From contig NZ_CP021247.1 of assembly GCF_017309955.1 (NCBI RefSeq), positions 1,575,001 to 1,639,000 of the forward strand: a DNA stretch of 64,000 nt, in the 5' to 3' direction. Shown piece after piece: positions 41,774 to 49,996 of this stretch; positions within the stretch are counted from its first letter, which is position 1, and the number at the start of each line of letters is the position of its first letter. Source of the stretch: Novosphingobium sp. KA1 (lineage in GTDB: Bacteria; Pseudomonadota; Alphaproteobacteria; Sphingomonadales; Sphingomonadaceae). The notes below the pieces were generated by a model. The model ran no database searches, had not been told where the DNA came from, and was given only the letters and a program-made list of their open reading frames with translations. Made by a program: the position numbers and the translations under genes.

Positions 41774-42841
41774 TCAGTCTGCCGCGACCGCGAAAGGTTC
41801 AAGTCCTGCCAGCCTGGTTTCGGGCTTGAGGTCCGGGATGTGGCGCGGGGCCATGCCGGTCACCTTCTTCGCGATGGCGGCGATATGCGCCGGGGTGGAG
41901 CCGCAGCAGCCGCCCAGCACGTTGACCTGGCCTGCCACCGCCCATTCGCCGACGAAGCCTGCGGTCGTCTCGGGCATCTCGTCGTAGGCGCCCAGTTCGT
42001 TGGGCAGGCCGGCGTTGGGGTAGATCATGATGAGGGTATCGGCGATTTCCGACAGCGTCTTCACGTGCGGGCGCAGCTGGGTGGCGCCGAACGAGCAGTT
42101 GAGCCCGATCGTCACCGGCCTTGCATGGCGCACCGCGTACCAGAACGCCTCGACCGTGTGGCCCGAGAGGTTGCGGCCGGAAAGGTCGGTCAGCGTCATC
42201 GACAGCATGATCGGCACTTCACGCCCCAGCTCGGCTTCAAGCTGGCGCACCGCCATGATCCCGGCCTTGGCGTTGAGGGTGTCGAACACGGTCTCGATCA
42301 GGATGAAGTCGGCGCCGCCTTCGACAAGGGCGGCGGCCTGTTCCTTGTAGACATCGACCAGCGTGTCCCAGTCGATCTCGCGGTAGCCGGGATCGTTGAC
42401 GTCGGGGCTGAGCGAAAGCGTCTTGTTGGTCGGCCCGATGGCACCGGCGACGAAGCGCGGGCGCCTAATACCATTCTTGGCATCCTTTGCCTCGTACTCA
42501 TCCGCCAGACGGCGGGCGAGCCTGGCAGATTCGACATTGATCTCGCGCACCAGATGCTCGGCGCCGTAGTCGGCCTGGCTGATGCGGTTGGCCGAGAAGG
42601 TGTTGGTTTCGGCAATATCGGCCCCCGCCTCGAAATAGGCGCGGTGGATCGATTCCGGCACCTCGGGCTTGGTCAGCGCGAGGATGTCGTTGTTGCCCTT
42701 CTGGTCGTGGCCGAGGCCCAGATCGCCGGCATAGTCGGCTTCCGAGAGCTTCCAGTTCTGGATCTCGGTGCCGAAGGCGCCGTCGGTGATGAGGACGCGC
42801 TTGGCCGCCTCTTCGAGAAATGTCTTACGCGCGCTCATCAT
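41774..42841 (-). CDS. metH: methionine synthase, N-terminal homocysteine S-methyltransferase part
   Basis: First part of the split MetH: binds homocysteine at a zinc thiolate site. The 355-aa TIM barrel contains LITDGAFGTEIQ, AGADIAETNTFSANR, and the zinc cysteines in LNCSFG and GGCCGSTPAH. The start is either of two consecutive ATGs (42841 or 42838), both overlapping the metF stop. With metF upstream it forms the C1-to-methionine path. Confidence 0.95.
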   Translation of the reverse strand: MMSARKTFLEEAAKRVLITDGAFGTEIQNWKLSEADYAGDLGLGHDQKGNNDILALTKPEVPESIHRAYFEAGADIAETNTFSANRISQADYGAEHLVREINVESARLARRLADEYEAKDAKNGIRRPRFVAGAIGPTNKTLSLSPDVNDPGYREIDWDTLVDVYKEQAAALVEGGADFILIETVFDTLNAKAGIMAVRQLEAELGREVPIMLSMTLTDLSGRNLSGHTVEAFWYAVRHARPVTIGLNCSFGATQLRPHVKTLSEIADTLIMIYPNAGLPNELGAYDEMPETTAGFVGEWAVAGQVNVLGGCCGSTPAHIAAIAKKVTGMAPRHIPDLKPETRLAGLEPFAVAAD

Positions 42842-43755
42842 GCGCTCTCCCGCAATTCTTGCAACTTCGGCCTCAACCCGAGCAGCTGGCAGATCGCATA
42901 GGTCTGCTCCGCACGGTTGAGGGTGTAGAAATGAAAGTCGCGCACGCCGCCTTCGTAGAGGTTTCGGCACAAGTCGGCCGCGGCAACCGCGGCGACCAGT
43001 GCGCGCGGACCGGGGCGCTCGTCAAGGCCTTCGAACATGGCTTCCAGCCAGACCGGAATCTCGGTGTTGCCCGACATGCGGCGGATCGCCGCGAAGCTGG
43101 TCACCGGCATGATGCCGGGCAGGATCGGCGCGGTGATGCCCGCGGCCTGCGTCTTGTCGAGGAAGCGGAAGTAGGCTTCGGCCGAGAAGAAGAACTGCGT
43201 GATCGCGCGGTTGGCGCCGGCGTCGATCTTGCGCTTGAGGTTGTCGAGATCGCTCTGGGCGCTCGCTGCCTCGGGGTGCACTTCGGGATAGGCGGCGACC
43301 GAGATGTCGAAATCGTGGCGGGCCTTGAGCCCGGCCACCAGGTCGGCGGCGCTGGCATAGCCTTCCGGGTGGGGCGTGAAGACGCCGCCCTGGCTCGGCG
43401 GCGGATCGCCGCGCAGGGCGACGATGTGGCGCACGCCCGCTTCCCAGTACTGGTCGGCGATCTCGTCGATCTCGCCCTTGCTGGCGCCCACGCAGGTGAG
43501 ATGCGCGGCGGGCACGAGGTCCGTTTCGGCCGCGAGGCGGGCGACGGTCGCATGGGTGCGTTCACGCGTGGAGCCACCGGCGCCATAGGTCACCGAGACG
43601 AACGAGGGCGCCAGCGGGGCAAGCTGGGTGATCGCGTCCCACAGCTGCTCCTCCATCTTCTCCGTCTTGGGCGGGAAGAATTCGAAGGAGACGGAAATGT
43701 CGCCCGGCAGGCACCCGAGGGCGGGGGCAAGAGCCGGTCGTTGAGCGGACGTCAT
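42838..43755 (-). CDS. metF: methylenetetrahydrofolate reductase
   Basis: Reduces 5,10-methylene-THF to 5-methyl-THF, the methyl donor for MetH, using FAD and NAD(P)H. The 305-aa TIM barrel has [17 protein letters not shown] (the N-terminal catalytic Glu), [14 protein letters not shown] (the FAD/substrate loop), and the late PGIMP segment. The ATG overlaps the regulator's stop (ATGA) and the metF stop overlaps metH-N. This is consistent with translational coupling along the operon. Confidence 0.96.
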   Translation of the reverse strand: MTSAQRPALAPALGCLPGDISVSFEFFPPKTEKMEEQLWDAITQLAPLAPSFVSVTYGAGGSTRERTHATVARLAAETDLVPAAHLTCVGASKGEIDEIADQYWEAGVRHIVALRGDPPPSQGGVFTPHPEGYASAADLVAGLKARHDFDISVAAYPEVHPEAASAQSDLDNLKRKIDAGANRAITQFFFSAEAYFRFLDKTQAAGITAPILPGIMPVTSFAAIRRMSGNTEIPVWLEAMFEGLDERPGPRALVAAVAAADLCRNLYEGGVRDFHFYTLNRAEQTYAICQLLGLRPKLQELRESA

Positions 43756-44810
43756 GGGATCGCGGTCTTTCTGTCGTTGGATTCGGTGTCGTTTGCAGGA
43801 TCAGGCGCCTGATCCGGCGCCTGATCTGGCAGGGGGGCGGGCGGGGCCGCTTCGAGGCGCCGCGCGGTCCAGATCTTCACGGTGAGCGGATCGCCCGGCA
43901 GGGTGACCGGAACGTCGGGCGCAAAGCCCGCGTCGGCCAGCAGCGAGGCCATCTGCTGGTCGGCAAAGCCGAGGCGGGCGTGGGCATGGCGCTCACGCAA
44001 ATCCTCGCGCTCGTGCGCGGCAAGGTCGACCACCGCGATTCGCCCGCCTGGCCGGGTGACGCGCGCGGCTTCGGCCAGAACCGTGGCGGGTTCCTGTGCA
44101 TAGTGCAGAACCTGGTGGAAAAGTACCGTGTCGAACGCGGCCTCGGCAAAGGGCAGGGCGGTGAAGTCCCCCTGCACCAGCGAGAGGTGTTCCGGTGGCA
44201 AAGACTGCAAGCGCGCCCGCGCGATGCGCAACATCTCGGGGCTCTTGTCGAGCGCGGTGACGTGGCTGGCCTTGCCCGCCAGCAGTTCGGCGATGCGCCC
44301 GGTGCCGGTGCCGACATCGAGCAGGCCGCCGAGCTTGCTGCGCCCCAGCGCGGCCAGCAGCGCCGCCTCGACCGGGCCGTCCGCACCGTGCAGCTGGCGC
44401 AGGGTATCCCACTCCTCGGCATGGCGGGCGAAATAGGCCTGGGCATTGGCTTCGCGCGCGTCGCGAATGGCGGCGAGCTGGCGGCGATCCTCGGCGCAGC
44501 GGGCGGCAAAGGCCGGATCGTCACGCTCGGCAATGTCGAGCAGGCGGGCGGCAGCGGCGCCCATCGGCGGCTCCGAATTGTCCTTCACCGCGCTGCGCAG
44601 GAACACCCAGCTGCCTTCCTTGCGGCGGGTGGCGAGACCGGCCTCGCACAGGATGCGGATGTGGCGCGAGACACGCGGCTGGCTTTGCCCCAGCACTTGC
44701 GCAAGCTCCCCCACGGCCAGTTCCATATGCGCGAGCAGGCGCATCATGCGCAGCCGCGTCGGTTCGGACAGAGCCCTCAGCAGGGGGTCGATTTGCATGC
44801 GAATTTGCAT
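43752..44810 (-). CDS. ArsR-family regulator fused to SAM-dependent methyltransferase
   Basis: A 352-aa fusion. Residues ~1-90 form an ArsR winged helix ([37 protein letters not shown]), without obvious metal-binding cysteines in the usual positions. Residues ~150-265 form a class I methyltransferase with [16 protein letters not shown]. It begins the methionine operon and faces a 20-bp palindrome, so it is a likely autoregulator that senses SAM or SAH. The description fits the SahR type known in proteobacteria, from memory. Starts at 44810 or 44798 are created by a 12-bp duplication (ATGCAAATTCGC twice), and a second 12-bp repeat encodes PDQA at the C-terminus. Confidence 0.9.
   Translation of the reverse strand: MQIRMQIDPLLRALSEPTRLRMMRLLAHMELAVGELAQVLGQSQPRVSRHIRILCEAGLATRRKEGSWVFLRSAVKDNSEPPMGAAAARLLDIAERDDPAFAARCAEDRRQLAAIRDAREANAQAYFARHAEEWDTLRQLHGADGPVEAALLAALGRSKLGGLLDVGTGTGRIAELLAGKASHVTALDKSPEMLRIARARLQSLPPEHLSLVQGDFTALPFAEAAFDTVLFHQVLHYAQEPATVLAEAARVTRPGGRIAVVDLAAHEREDLRERHAHARLGFADQQMASLLADAGFAPDVPVTLPGDPLTVKIWTARRLEAAPPAPLPDQAPDQAPDPANDTESNDRKTAIP
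44787..44810 (-). repeat. 12-bp tandem duplication carrying the start codon
   Basis: On the minus strand ATGCAAATTCGC is followed by ATGCAAATCGAC, giving MQIR-MQID. Two in-frame ATGs result, and the real start may be either. Confidence 0.75.
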
Positions 44811-44818
44811 GGCAGATC

Positions 44819-44838
44819 ATATAAAGATATCTTTATAT
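44819..44838. promoter_or_regulatory. 20-bp perfect palindrome, putative operator of the methionine operon
   Basis: ATATAAAGATATCTTTATAT is an exact palindrome that lies 8 bp before the first start codon of the operon. It is one of few AT-only stretches in a high-GC region. It probably binds the ArsR-type regulator and overlaps the promoter; binding is inference. Confidence 0.75.
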
Positions 44839-44978
44839 GTGTGCAAGCCTCAGGGTTTCTGCCGGTTTTGCCCCCCTTACTTCCCATTTGCGTTGCACAA
44901 TCGTCTCGTCTAAAGAATGGCCCCGCAGGCTTGCCTGCAAGCGTTGGCCTGTGCGCCAAACAATGCAAGGGGATTCGC

Positions 44979-45155
44979 ATGAAGAAGATTGCTTTTGCCG
45001 CGTTCGCGTCGGCTGCCGCTCTGTCGCTCGCTGCTTGCGGTGGCAACAAGCCCGCCGCTGACGCCACTTCGGAATCGGTTGAAACCGTTCCTGAAGAAAC
45101 CATGGCCGCTACCACCGACGGTGCGACCGACGCTGCTACCGCGGCTGCCGAGTAA
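44979..45155 (+). CDS. small putative lipoprotein
   Basis: A 58-aa protein too short for many gene finders. A positively charged start MKKIAFAAF, a hydrophobic helix and the lipobox LSLAAC (Cys20) predict a lipoprotein anchored by diacylglyceryl Cys; the mature part is Ala/Thr/Glu-rich and probably disordered. An AAGGGG Shine-Dalgarno is 10 bp before the ATG. It is divergent from the methionine operon, sharing the palindrome-containing region, so regulation by the same operator is possible. Confidence 0.75.
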   Translation: MKKIAFAAFASAAALSLAACGGNKPAADATSESVETVPEETMAATTDGATDAATAAAE

Positions 45156-45270
45156 TCCGGCCGGGGGCCCGGCGATCGCCTCGGCGAAGCGCCGGCCCCC
45201 AGTTGCTTTCCGGCCTGGATCGGCAACGATCTGGGAAACATCCGGAAAGTCCGTCGCAAGACGGAAAAAG

Positions 45271-45295
45271 CCCTCCCCGACGGGAGGGTTTTTTA
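45271..45295 (+). terminator. rho-independent terminator after lipoprotein gene
   Basis: CCCTCCC-CGAC-GGGAGGG followed by TTTTTTATT, 115 bp after the lipoprotein stop and before nadE. Confidence 0.85.
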
Positions 45296-45356
45296 TTGCC
45301 CGCCGCAGACGCATCGGCAGTTGCGCATGGGGCCTGCGCGGGGCATCAATCGGCGC

Positions 45357-47012
45357 ATGCCCGATACGCTCAGGATCACGCTGGCGCAGCTCAACCAGTC
45401 GGTCGGCGACCTCGACGGCAATGCCGAAGGGGTGCTCGCGGCACGCAAGCAGGCGCGTGATTGCGACCTCGTCGTTTTCCCCGAGCTTCACCTGATCGGC
45501 TATCCGCCCGAAGACCTGATCCTCAAGCCGGCGCTGATCGAGCGTGCTGCAGCGCGGCTACAGTCGCTTGCGGAGGCGAGCGCGGCGCCCGGCCCGGCGA
45601 TGCTGGTGGGCTCGGCCTTTGTGCTTGATGGTGCGCTGCACAACGGGGTTGCCCTGCTCGACCAGGGCAAGGTCCAGGCGGTGCGGCTGAAGCATGAGCT
45701 GCCCAACTATGGCACGTTCGACGAGATGCGCCTGTTCCAGCCCGGCCCCCTGCCCGAGCCGGTGGTGCTGCGCGGAACGATGATCGGGGTGCCGATCTGC
45801 GAGGACATCTGGCGCAGCGAGGTCTGCCGCCATCTTGCCGACTTCGGTGCCGAGATGTTCATCTGCATCAACGGCAGCCCTTACGAGATCAACAAGGACG
45901 CCCTCCGGATCGAGGGGGTGGCCAAGCGCCGCGCGGTCGATACCGGGCTGCCGCTGGCCTATCTCAACCGCGTCGGCGGGCAGGACGAACTGGTGTTCGA
46001 CGGCGCCAGCTTCGTGGTCAACGGCGATGGCAGCCTGGCCGTCCAGCTGGCGGACTGGGAGGAGCAGGTCGCCGAGACCCGCTGGACCCGCACCGCGCAG
46101 GGCTGGCGCTGCGATCGCGGGGCGCAGGCGGCGCTCGCCGGCCACCCGGAGGACATCTACTGCGCGATGGTGCTGGCGCTGCGCGACTATGTGCGGCGCA
46201 ACGGGTTTCCCGGCGTCGTGCTGGGGCTTTCGGGCGGGATCGATTCGGCGACATGCGCGGCCATCGCCGTCGATGCGCTGGGGGCGGACCGGGTCTGGGG
46301 GGTAATGATGCCCTCGCGCTTCACCAGCCGCCAGAGCCTCGACGATGCCGCCGCCTGCGCCGATGCGCTGGGCATCCGCTATTCGGTGCTGCCGATCGGC
46401 GAGGCGATCGCCGGGTTCGATTCGATGCTGGGCGAGAGTTTCGAGGGTACCAATCGCGACATCGCCGAGGAAAACCTCCAGTCGCGGATTCGCGGCACGG
46501 CGTTGATGGCGCTGTCGAACAAGTTCGGCCCGATGGTGATGACCACCGGCAACAAGAGCGAAATGAGCGTGGGCTACGCGACGATCTATGGCGACATGGC
46601 GGGGGGCTACAACCCGCTCAAGGACGCCTACAAGTCGACCGTCTTTGCGCTGGCGCGCTGGCGCAACCATCATGTCCCGCGCATTGGCCTCGGTCCGGCC
46701 CGGGCGGTCATTCCCGAATCGACGCTGGGGCGCGAACCCAGCGCCGAATTGCGCCCCGACCAGCGCGATTCGGACAGCCTGCCCGACTATGCCGTGCTCG
46801 ATCCGATCCTCGTCGGGCTGGTCGAACACGACAAGAGCGTCGACCAGCTGGTCCGCGAAGGCTTCGTGCGCGAGACGGTCCAGGCGGTCGAGCGCCTGCT
46901 GCACCGCGCCGAATACAAGCGCCGCCAGGCCTCGCCGGGGGTCAAGCTCACCGCCCGGAATTTCGGGCGGGACCGGCGCTATCCGATCACCCACGCCTTC
47001 CGCAGCGGCTGA
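45357..47012 (+). CDS. nadE: NAD+ synthase, glutamine-hydrolysing
   Basis: Final step of NAD biosynthesis: deamido-NAD + glutamine + ATP. The 551-aa product has an N-terminal nitrilase/glutaminase domain (~4-260) with E, K and C site motifs in VVFPELHLIGY, VRLKHELPNYGTFDE and IGVPICEDIW, and a C-terminal synthetase domain with the P-loop LGLSGGIDSATC and NKSEMSVGYATIYGDMAGG. Start ATG 45357 (MPDTLRIT) fits homologues. It is followed 17 bp later by a ModE-like gene. Confidence 0.97.
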   Translation: MPDTLRITLAQLNQSVGDLDGNAEGVLAARKQARDCDLVVFPELHLIGYPPEDLILKPALIERAAARLQSLAEASAAPGPAMLVGSAFVLDGALHNGVALLDQGKVQAVRLKHELPNYGTFDEMRLFQPGPLPEPVVLRGTMIGVPICEDIWRSEVCRHLADFGAEMFICINGSPYEINKDALRIEGVAKRRAVDTGLPLAYLNRVGGQDELVFDGASFVVNGDGSLAVQLADWEEQVAETRWTRTAQGWRCDRGAQAALAGHPEDIYCAMVLALRDYVRRNGFPGVVLGLSGGIDSATCAAIAVDALGADRVWGVMMPSRFTSRQSLDDAAACADALGIRYSVLPIGEAIAGFDSMLGESFEGTNRDIAEENLQSRIRGTALMALSNKFGPMVMTTGNKSEMSVGYATIYGDMAGGYNPLKDAYKSTVFALARWRNHHVPRIGLGPARAVIPESTLGREPSAELRPDQRDSDSLPDYAVLDPILVGLVEHDKSVDQLVREGFVRETVQAVERLLHRAEYKRRQASPGVKLTARNFGRDRRYPITHAFRSG

Positions 47013-47028
47013 AACGACAGGGATCCGA

Positions 47029-47418
47029 ATGTCCGCCACCCCCACTCTCAAGCTGCGCGCGCGGATCTATTGCGGCGAGGAAATCGCCATGGGGCCGGGC
47101 AAGGCCGATCTGCTGGCCGCCATCGCGCAGCAAGGCTCGATCTCGGCGGCGGGGCGGGCGTTGGGCATGAGTTATCGGCGGGCCTGGCTGCTGGTCGATG
47201 CGATGAACCGCTGCTGGCGCTCGCCGCTGGTGGAAACCGTGGCGGGCGGCGGCAAGGATCGCGGTGCCCGGCTTTCGCAGACCGGGCAGGCGGTGCTGGC
47301 ACAGTACCGGGCACTGCAGGCGCGAATCGCCCAGGTGGAAGCCTCGGACGAATACGCGCTGCTGCGCGGCGGGGTGCGGGCGGCGCCGCTTCCCGCCGCG
47401 CCGGATCCGGCCGGTTAG
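47029..47418 (+). CDS. ModE-like winged-helix regulator (HTH domain only)
   Basis: A 129-aa protein with a single LysR/ModE-like N-terminal winged helix: LLAAIAQQGSISAAGRALGMSYRRAWLLVDAMN is the HTH region of ModE. The C-terminal molybdate-binding TOBE repeats of ModE are missing, so effector sensing is unclear; the rest is a short Pro/Ala tail. It follows nadE by 17 bp. The family includes ModE-type regulators without TOBE domains, and no molybdate transporter is in this window. The stop overlaps by a few bases the end of the convergent secreted protein gene. Confidence 0.8.
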   Translation: MSATPTLKLRARIYCGEEIAMGPGKADLLAAIAQQGSISAAGRALGMSYRRAWLLVDAMNRCWRSPLVETVAGGGKDRGARLSQTGQAVLAQYRALQARIAQVEASDEYALLRGGVRAAPLPAAPDPAG

Positions 47419-48059
47419 GGCAGCCGGGTCACGAGCAGCGGCAGCGCGGCGTCGGGGCTGGCCGCGATCTGCACGAGGTAGTCCCCCGGTTCGAGCGCGA
47501 AGTAGACCATCTTGCGGATGCCCGAGCAGTCGGGCCCATGGGCGTGGGCGATCGAAGTCAGCGCCCGGTGGGTGCCGGTCGCGGGCCTGGCCGCGATCAC
47601 GTCGATCCATGCCGCCGCGCCCAGCGCCACGCGGTAGTGTCCGGCCGTGGTCACGGTAAAGGCAAAGAGGCCGCCGAAGCCGGTCGATCCGCCAGCCTTT
47701 TCGGGCGGAAGGGCATAACGCACGCCGGGCGCGGGGCTGAGCGCGGCGTCGACCGCGGCTCCGGGGTTCACCCGCGCGGCGGCGGCGCTATCGCGCCCGG
47801 CGGCCAGCGGCACGCGCCGGTTCCAGCCGGAAAGTTCGGCGGGAAGGGCGGCGGGGGCGGCTGGGCAGGCGATGGGTGACGGCACGATGGCTGTGGGCAC
47901 AGCGGCTGTGGGCACGATGGTGGGAGGCACGATGGTGGGAGGCACGGGCCCCATCCCGTTCGTTTCCTGGGCGAGCGCGCTGCCGGACCATGCCAGCGCC
48001 AGCAGCGCGGCCGCAGCCAGTCCGTCCCGTGAAGCCGCCAACTTGCCCGTGGTCACCAT
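47415..48059 (-). CDS. exported protein with IVP repeat and conserved C-terminal domain, unknown function
   Basis: A 214-aa predicted secreted protein: signal peptide to about LAQET (~32), then a Pro/Val/Thr repeat (PPTIVPPTIVPTAAVP, encoded by four 15-bp units at 47881-47940), then a conserved region with SGWNRRVPLAAG and late HGPDCSGIRKMVYFALEPG. The later region is likely a beta-rich binding domain of unknown function. I do not accept the name homogentisate dioxygenase that similar proteins sometimes carry: it lacks the size and metal motifs. It overlaps the ModE-like gene end by four bases. Confidence 0.65.
   Translation of the reverse strand: MVTTGKLAASRDGLAAAALLALAWSGSALAQETNGMGPVPPTIVPPTIVPTAAVPTAIVPSPIACPAAPAALPAELSGWNRRVPLAAGRDSAAAARVNPGAAVDAALSPAPGVRYALPPEKAGGSTGFGGLFAFTVTTAGHYRVALGAAAWIDVIAARPATGTHRALTSIAHAHGPDCSGIRKMVYFALEPGDYLVQIAASPDAALPLLVTRLP
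47881..47940 (-). repeat. 4 x 15-bp tandem repeat, in frame
   Basis: Four 15-bp units of GGCACGATGG(C/T)-type, the last two identical (47911-47925, 47926-47940), encode Val-Pro-Thr/Pro-Thr-Ile units after the signal peptide. Length variation would keep the frame. Confidence 0.85.
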
Positions 48060-48179
48060 GAAGCCCTCCTCGCGCTGTGCAAAACGCTATGTCTGTTCGG
48101 ATATAGCGATCCGTGCCGGCGGTGACAGCCGCAAAACGCGGTCCTCACGCATCCGGCCCTCATCCGGGCCGAAAACGGC

Positions 48180-48207
48180 AAAAGGGGCGGCCTTGCGGCC
48201 ACCCCTT
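48180..48207 (-). terminator. hairpin terminator of the S10 peptidase gene
   Basis: On the minus strand AGGGGTGGCC-GCAA-GGCCGCCCC with one mispair is followed by TTTTGCC, about 35 bp after the stop codon. Confidence 0.65.
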
Positions 48208-48240
48208 CGTTGTCTTGCGGTCTCTTGCGGCGGGCGCCGC

Positions 48241-49806
48241 TCAGCGCGCGCCCTGCGCGTAGTAGCGCTGCATGTCGAGGCGCATCTGGTGCAGCGCCTC
48301 GGGGTTCAGGTAGACCATGTGACCGGCCGGGTAGTAGCGGAACTCAAGGTTCTTCTGCAGTTCGCCCGGCAGCATCATGTGCTTGAGGTCGCGCTCGGTC
48401 GAGAAGAACGGCGTTGCCATGTCGTAGTAGCCGTTGAGCGAGAGCACGCGCAGATGCGGGTTGGTGCGCATCGCGCTCGACAGGTCGACCGTCACGTCGG
48501 CGACGTTCTGGTGGCTGCCATAGCCGCGGCCCGGGCCGTCATGCGACCAGTCCCAGTTGAAGGCACCGCCCTCGCGTGCGCTGAGGCGGTAGTCGAGGTC
48601 GGTCTTGTAGCCGAGCTTGCCGCCCAGCAGGTCGAGGAAGCTGCCGATGTAGAGGCCGCTGATTGCGGTGTCCGAGGCGTCGAATTCCGGCCCTTCGCCC
48701 GCCGCATCGGCATCGACGCCGAGGTAGCGACCGTCGAAGCGGCCCACCGTCTCGCGCTGGCCGCGCAGCAGTTCCTTGCGGAAGCGCTGGAGGTCGAGGC
48801 GCAGGTTCGCCTGCTTGATGTAGTCCACCGAAATGCCGGTGAAGCGGCTGAGCTGCTGCGCCGCCGAATCGAGTTCGGCAGGCGAAATGTCCTGCCCCTT
48901 GGCGAGCGCGCTGGCATAGGCGCCATTGGCGAATTCGCGGGCCTGTGCGACGAATTCCTCGACCGTGGCGGGGCGATCGGCGACGCGGTTGTGGTACCAG
49001 GCGACGGCGGCATAAGTCGGCAGGTAGCCGACGTAGATGTTGTCGTAGCCGGACTGGCGCACGCCGTAGTTCATGATCGAGGAGAGCAGGATCACGCCGT
49101 TCAGCGCCATGCCGCGATCCTCGAGCTGGTAGGCCAGCGCGCCCGAGCGGGTGGTGCCGTAGCTTTCGCCGAAGATGTACTTGGGGTCGCCCCAGCGGCC
49201 ATTCTTCGAGACGTAGCGGAAGATCGCCTTGGCAAAGGCATCGACGTCCTGATCGACGCCGTAGAAATCGGCGGGCTTGGCATCGCCGAGCGGGCGCGAG
49301 TAACCGGCGCCGACCGCGTCGATGAACACCATGTCGGTGCTGCCGATCAGGCTGTCGGGGTTGGGGCCGACGTCGTAGGGCGCGGGCGCGACGGCGACCG
49401 GGTCGGCGGTGCGCACGCGCTCGGGGCCGAAGCTGCCCATGCGCAGCCACAGGCTCGCCGAGCCGGGGCCGCCATTGTAGAAGAAGGTCAGCGGGCGGTG
49501 CTTACCGGGCGCGGTATAGGCGGTGTAGAACAGGCTGGCGGTGGGCTTGCCCTGCGCATCACGGATGGTCAGCGTGCCGGCGGTGGCGGTGTAGGCGATC
49601 GCCTTGCCGTCGACCGTGACCGAGCCCTTGGAGGTCTTGGCCTGTTCCTCGACCGGGGCGCTGGCCCAACCATTGGCAACCGCTTCGGCGGCCTTGGCGG
49701 CGTGCTGCTTTTCGGCGTCGGGGGCCTCGCTCTTCTGGGCGAAGGCGGGCTGGACGAGCGCCAGCGAGAGAAGGGAGGCGAAAGCCAGCTTTGCGGGGAG
49801 CCGCAT
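48241..49806 (-). CDS. S10 family serine carboxypeptidase-like peptidase
   Basis: A 521-aa exported serine peptidase. A signal peptide is cleaved near AFAQKS (~24). The oxyanion-hole segment FYNGGPGSASLWL (near 115), the nucleophile Ser215 in FGESYGTTRSG (computed), an Asp in SLNGYYDMATP and a His in YPAGHMVYLN complete the triad. This form is the bacterial S10 branch, probably periplasmic, possibly a peptidase or acyltransferase. ATG 49806 (MRLPAKLAF) chosen for the signal. It is divergent from gltX. Confidence 0.9.
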   Translation of the reverse strand: MRLPAKLAFASLLSLALVQPAFAQKSEAPDAEKQHAAKAAEAVANGWASAPVEEQAKTSKGSVTVDGKAIAYTATAGTLTIRDAQGKPTASLFYTAYTAPGKHRPLTFFYNGGPGSASLWLRMGSFGPERVRTADPVAVAPAPYDVGPNPDSLIGSTDMVFIDAVGAGYSRPLGDAKPADFYGVDQDVDAFAKAIFRYVSKNGRWGDPKYIFGESYGTTRSGALAYQLEDRGMALNGVILLSSIMNYGVRQSGYDNIYVGYLPTYAAVAWYHNRVADRPATVEEFVAQAREFANGAYASALAKGQDISPAELDSAAQQLSRFTGISVDYIKQANLRLDLQRFRKELLRGQRETVGRFDGRYLGVDADAAGEGPEFDASDTAISGLYIGSFLDLLGGKLGYKTDLDYRLSAREGGAFNWDWSHDGPGRGYGSHQNVADVTVDLSSAMRTNPHLRVLSLNGYYDMATPFFSTERDLKHMMLPGELQKNLEFRYYPAGHMVYLNPEALHQMRLDMQRYYAQGAR

Positions 49807-49996
49807 GGACAATCCTTTGATTTTCTGGGAGCCGATGGCCTGAACCGCCAGCGACCGGGAGGGTGCGAACCGGGAAGCATTGGTAATGCATCGCCGCTGG
49901 CCTGCAAGGCATATGTTATACATTTCTGACGGCCATGGGCCTTGCCGGGGGCCGGGAAATTGACCTTGCCCGCGCCGCGCCGTAATCGCGCTGGCC

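Noticed and set aside
47415..48059. Homogentisate dioxygenase label for the exported protein
   Set aside because: The protein is half the required size, is exported, and lacks the iron ligands.
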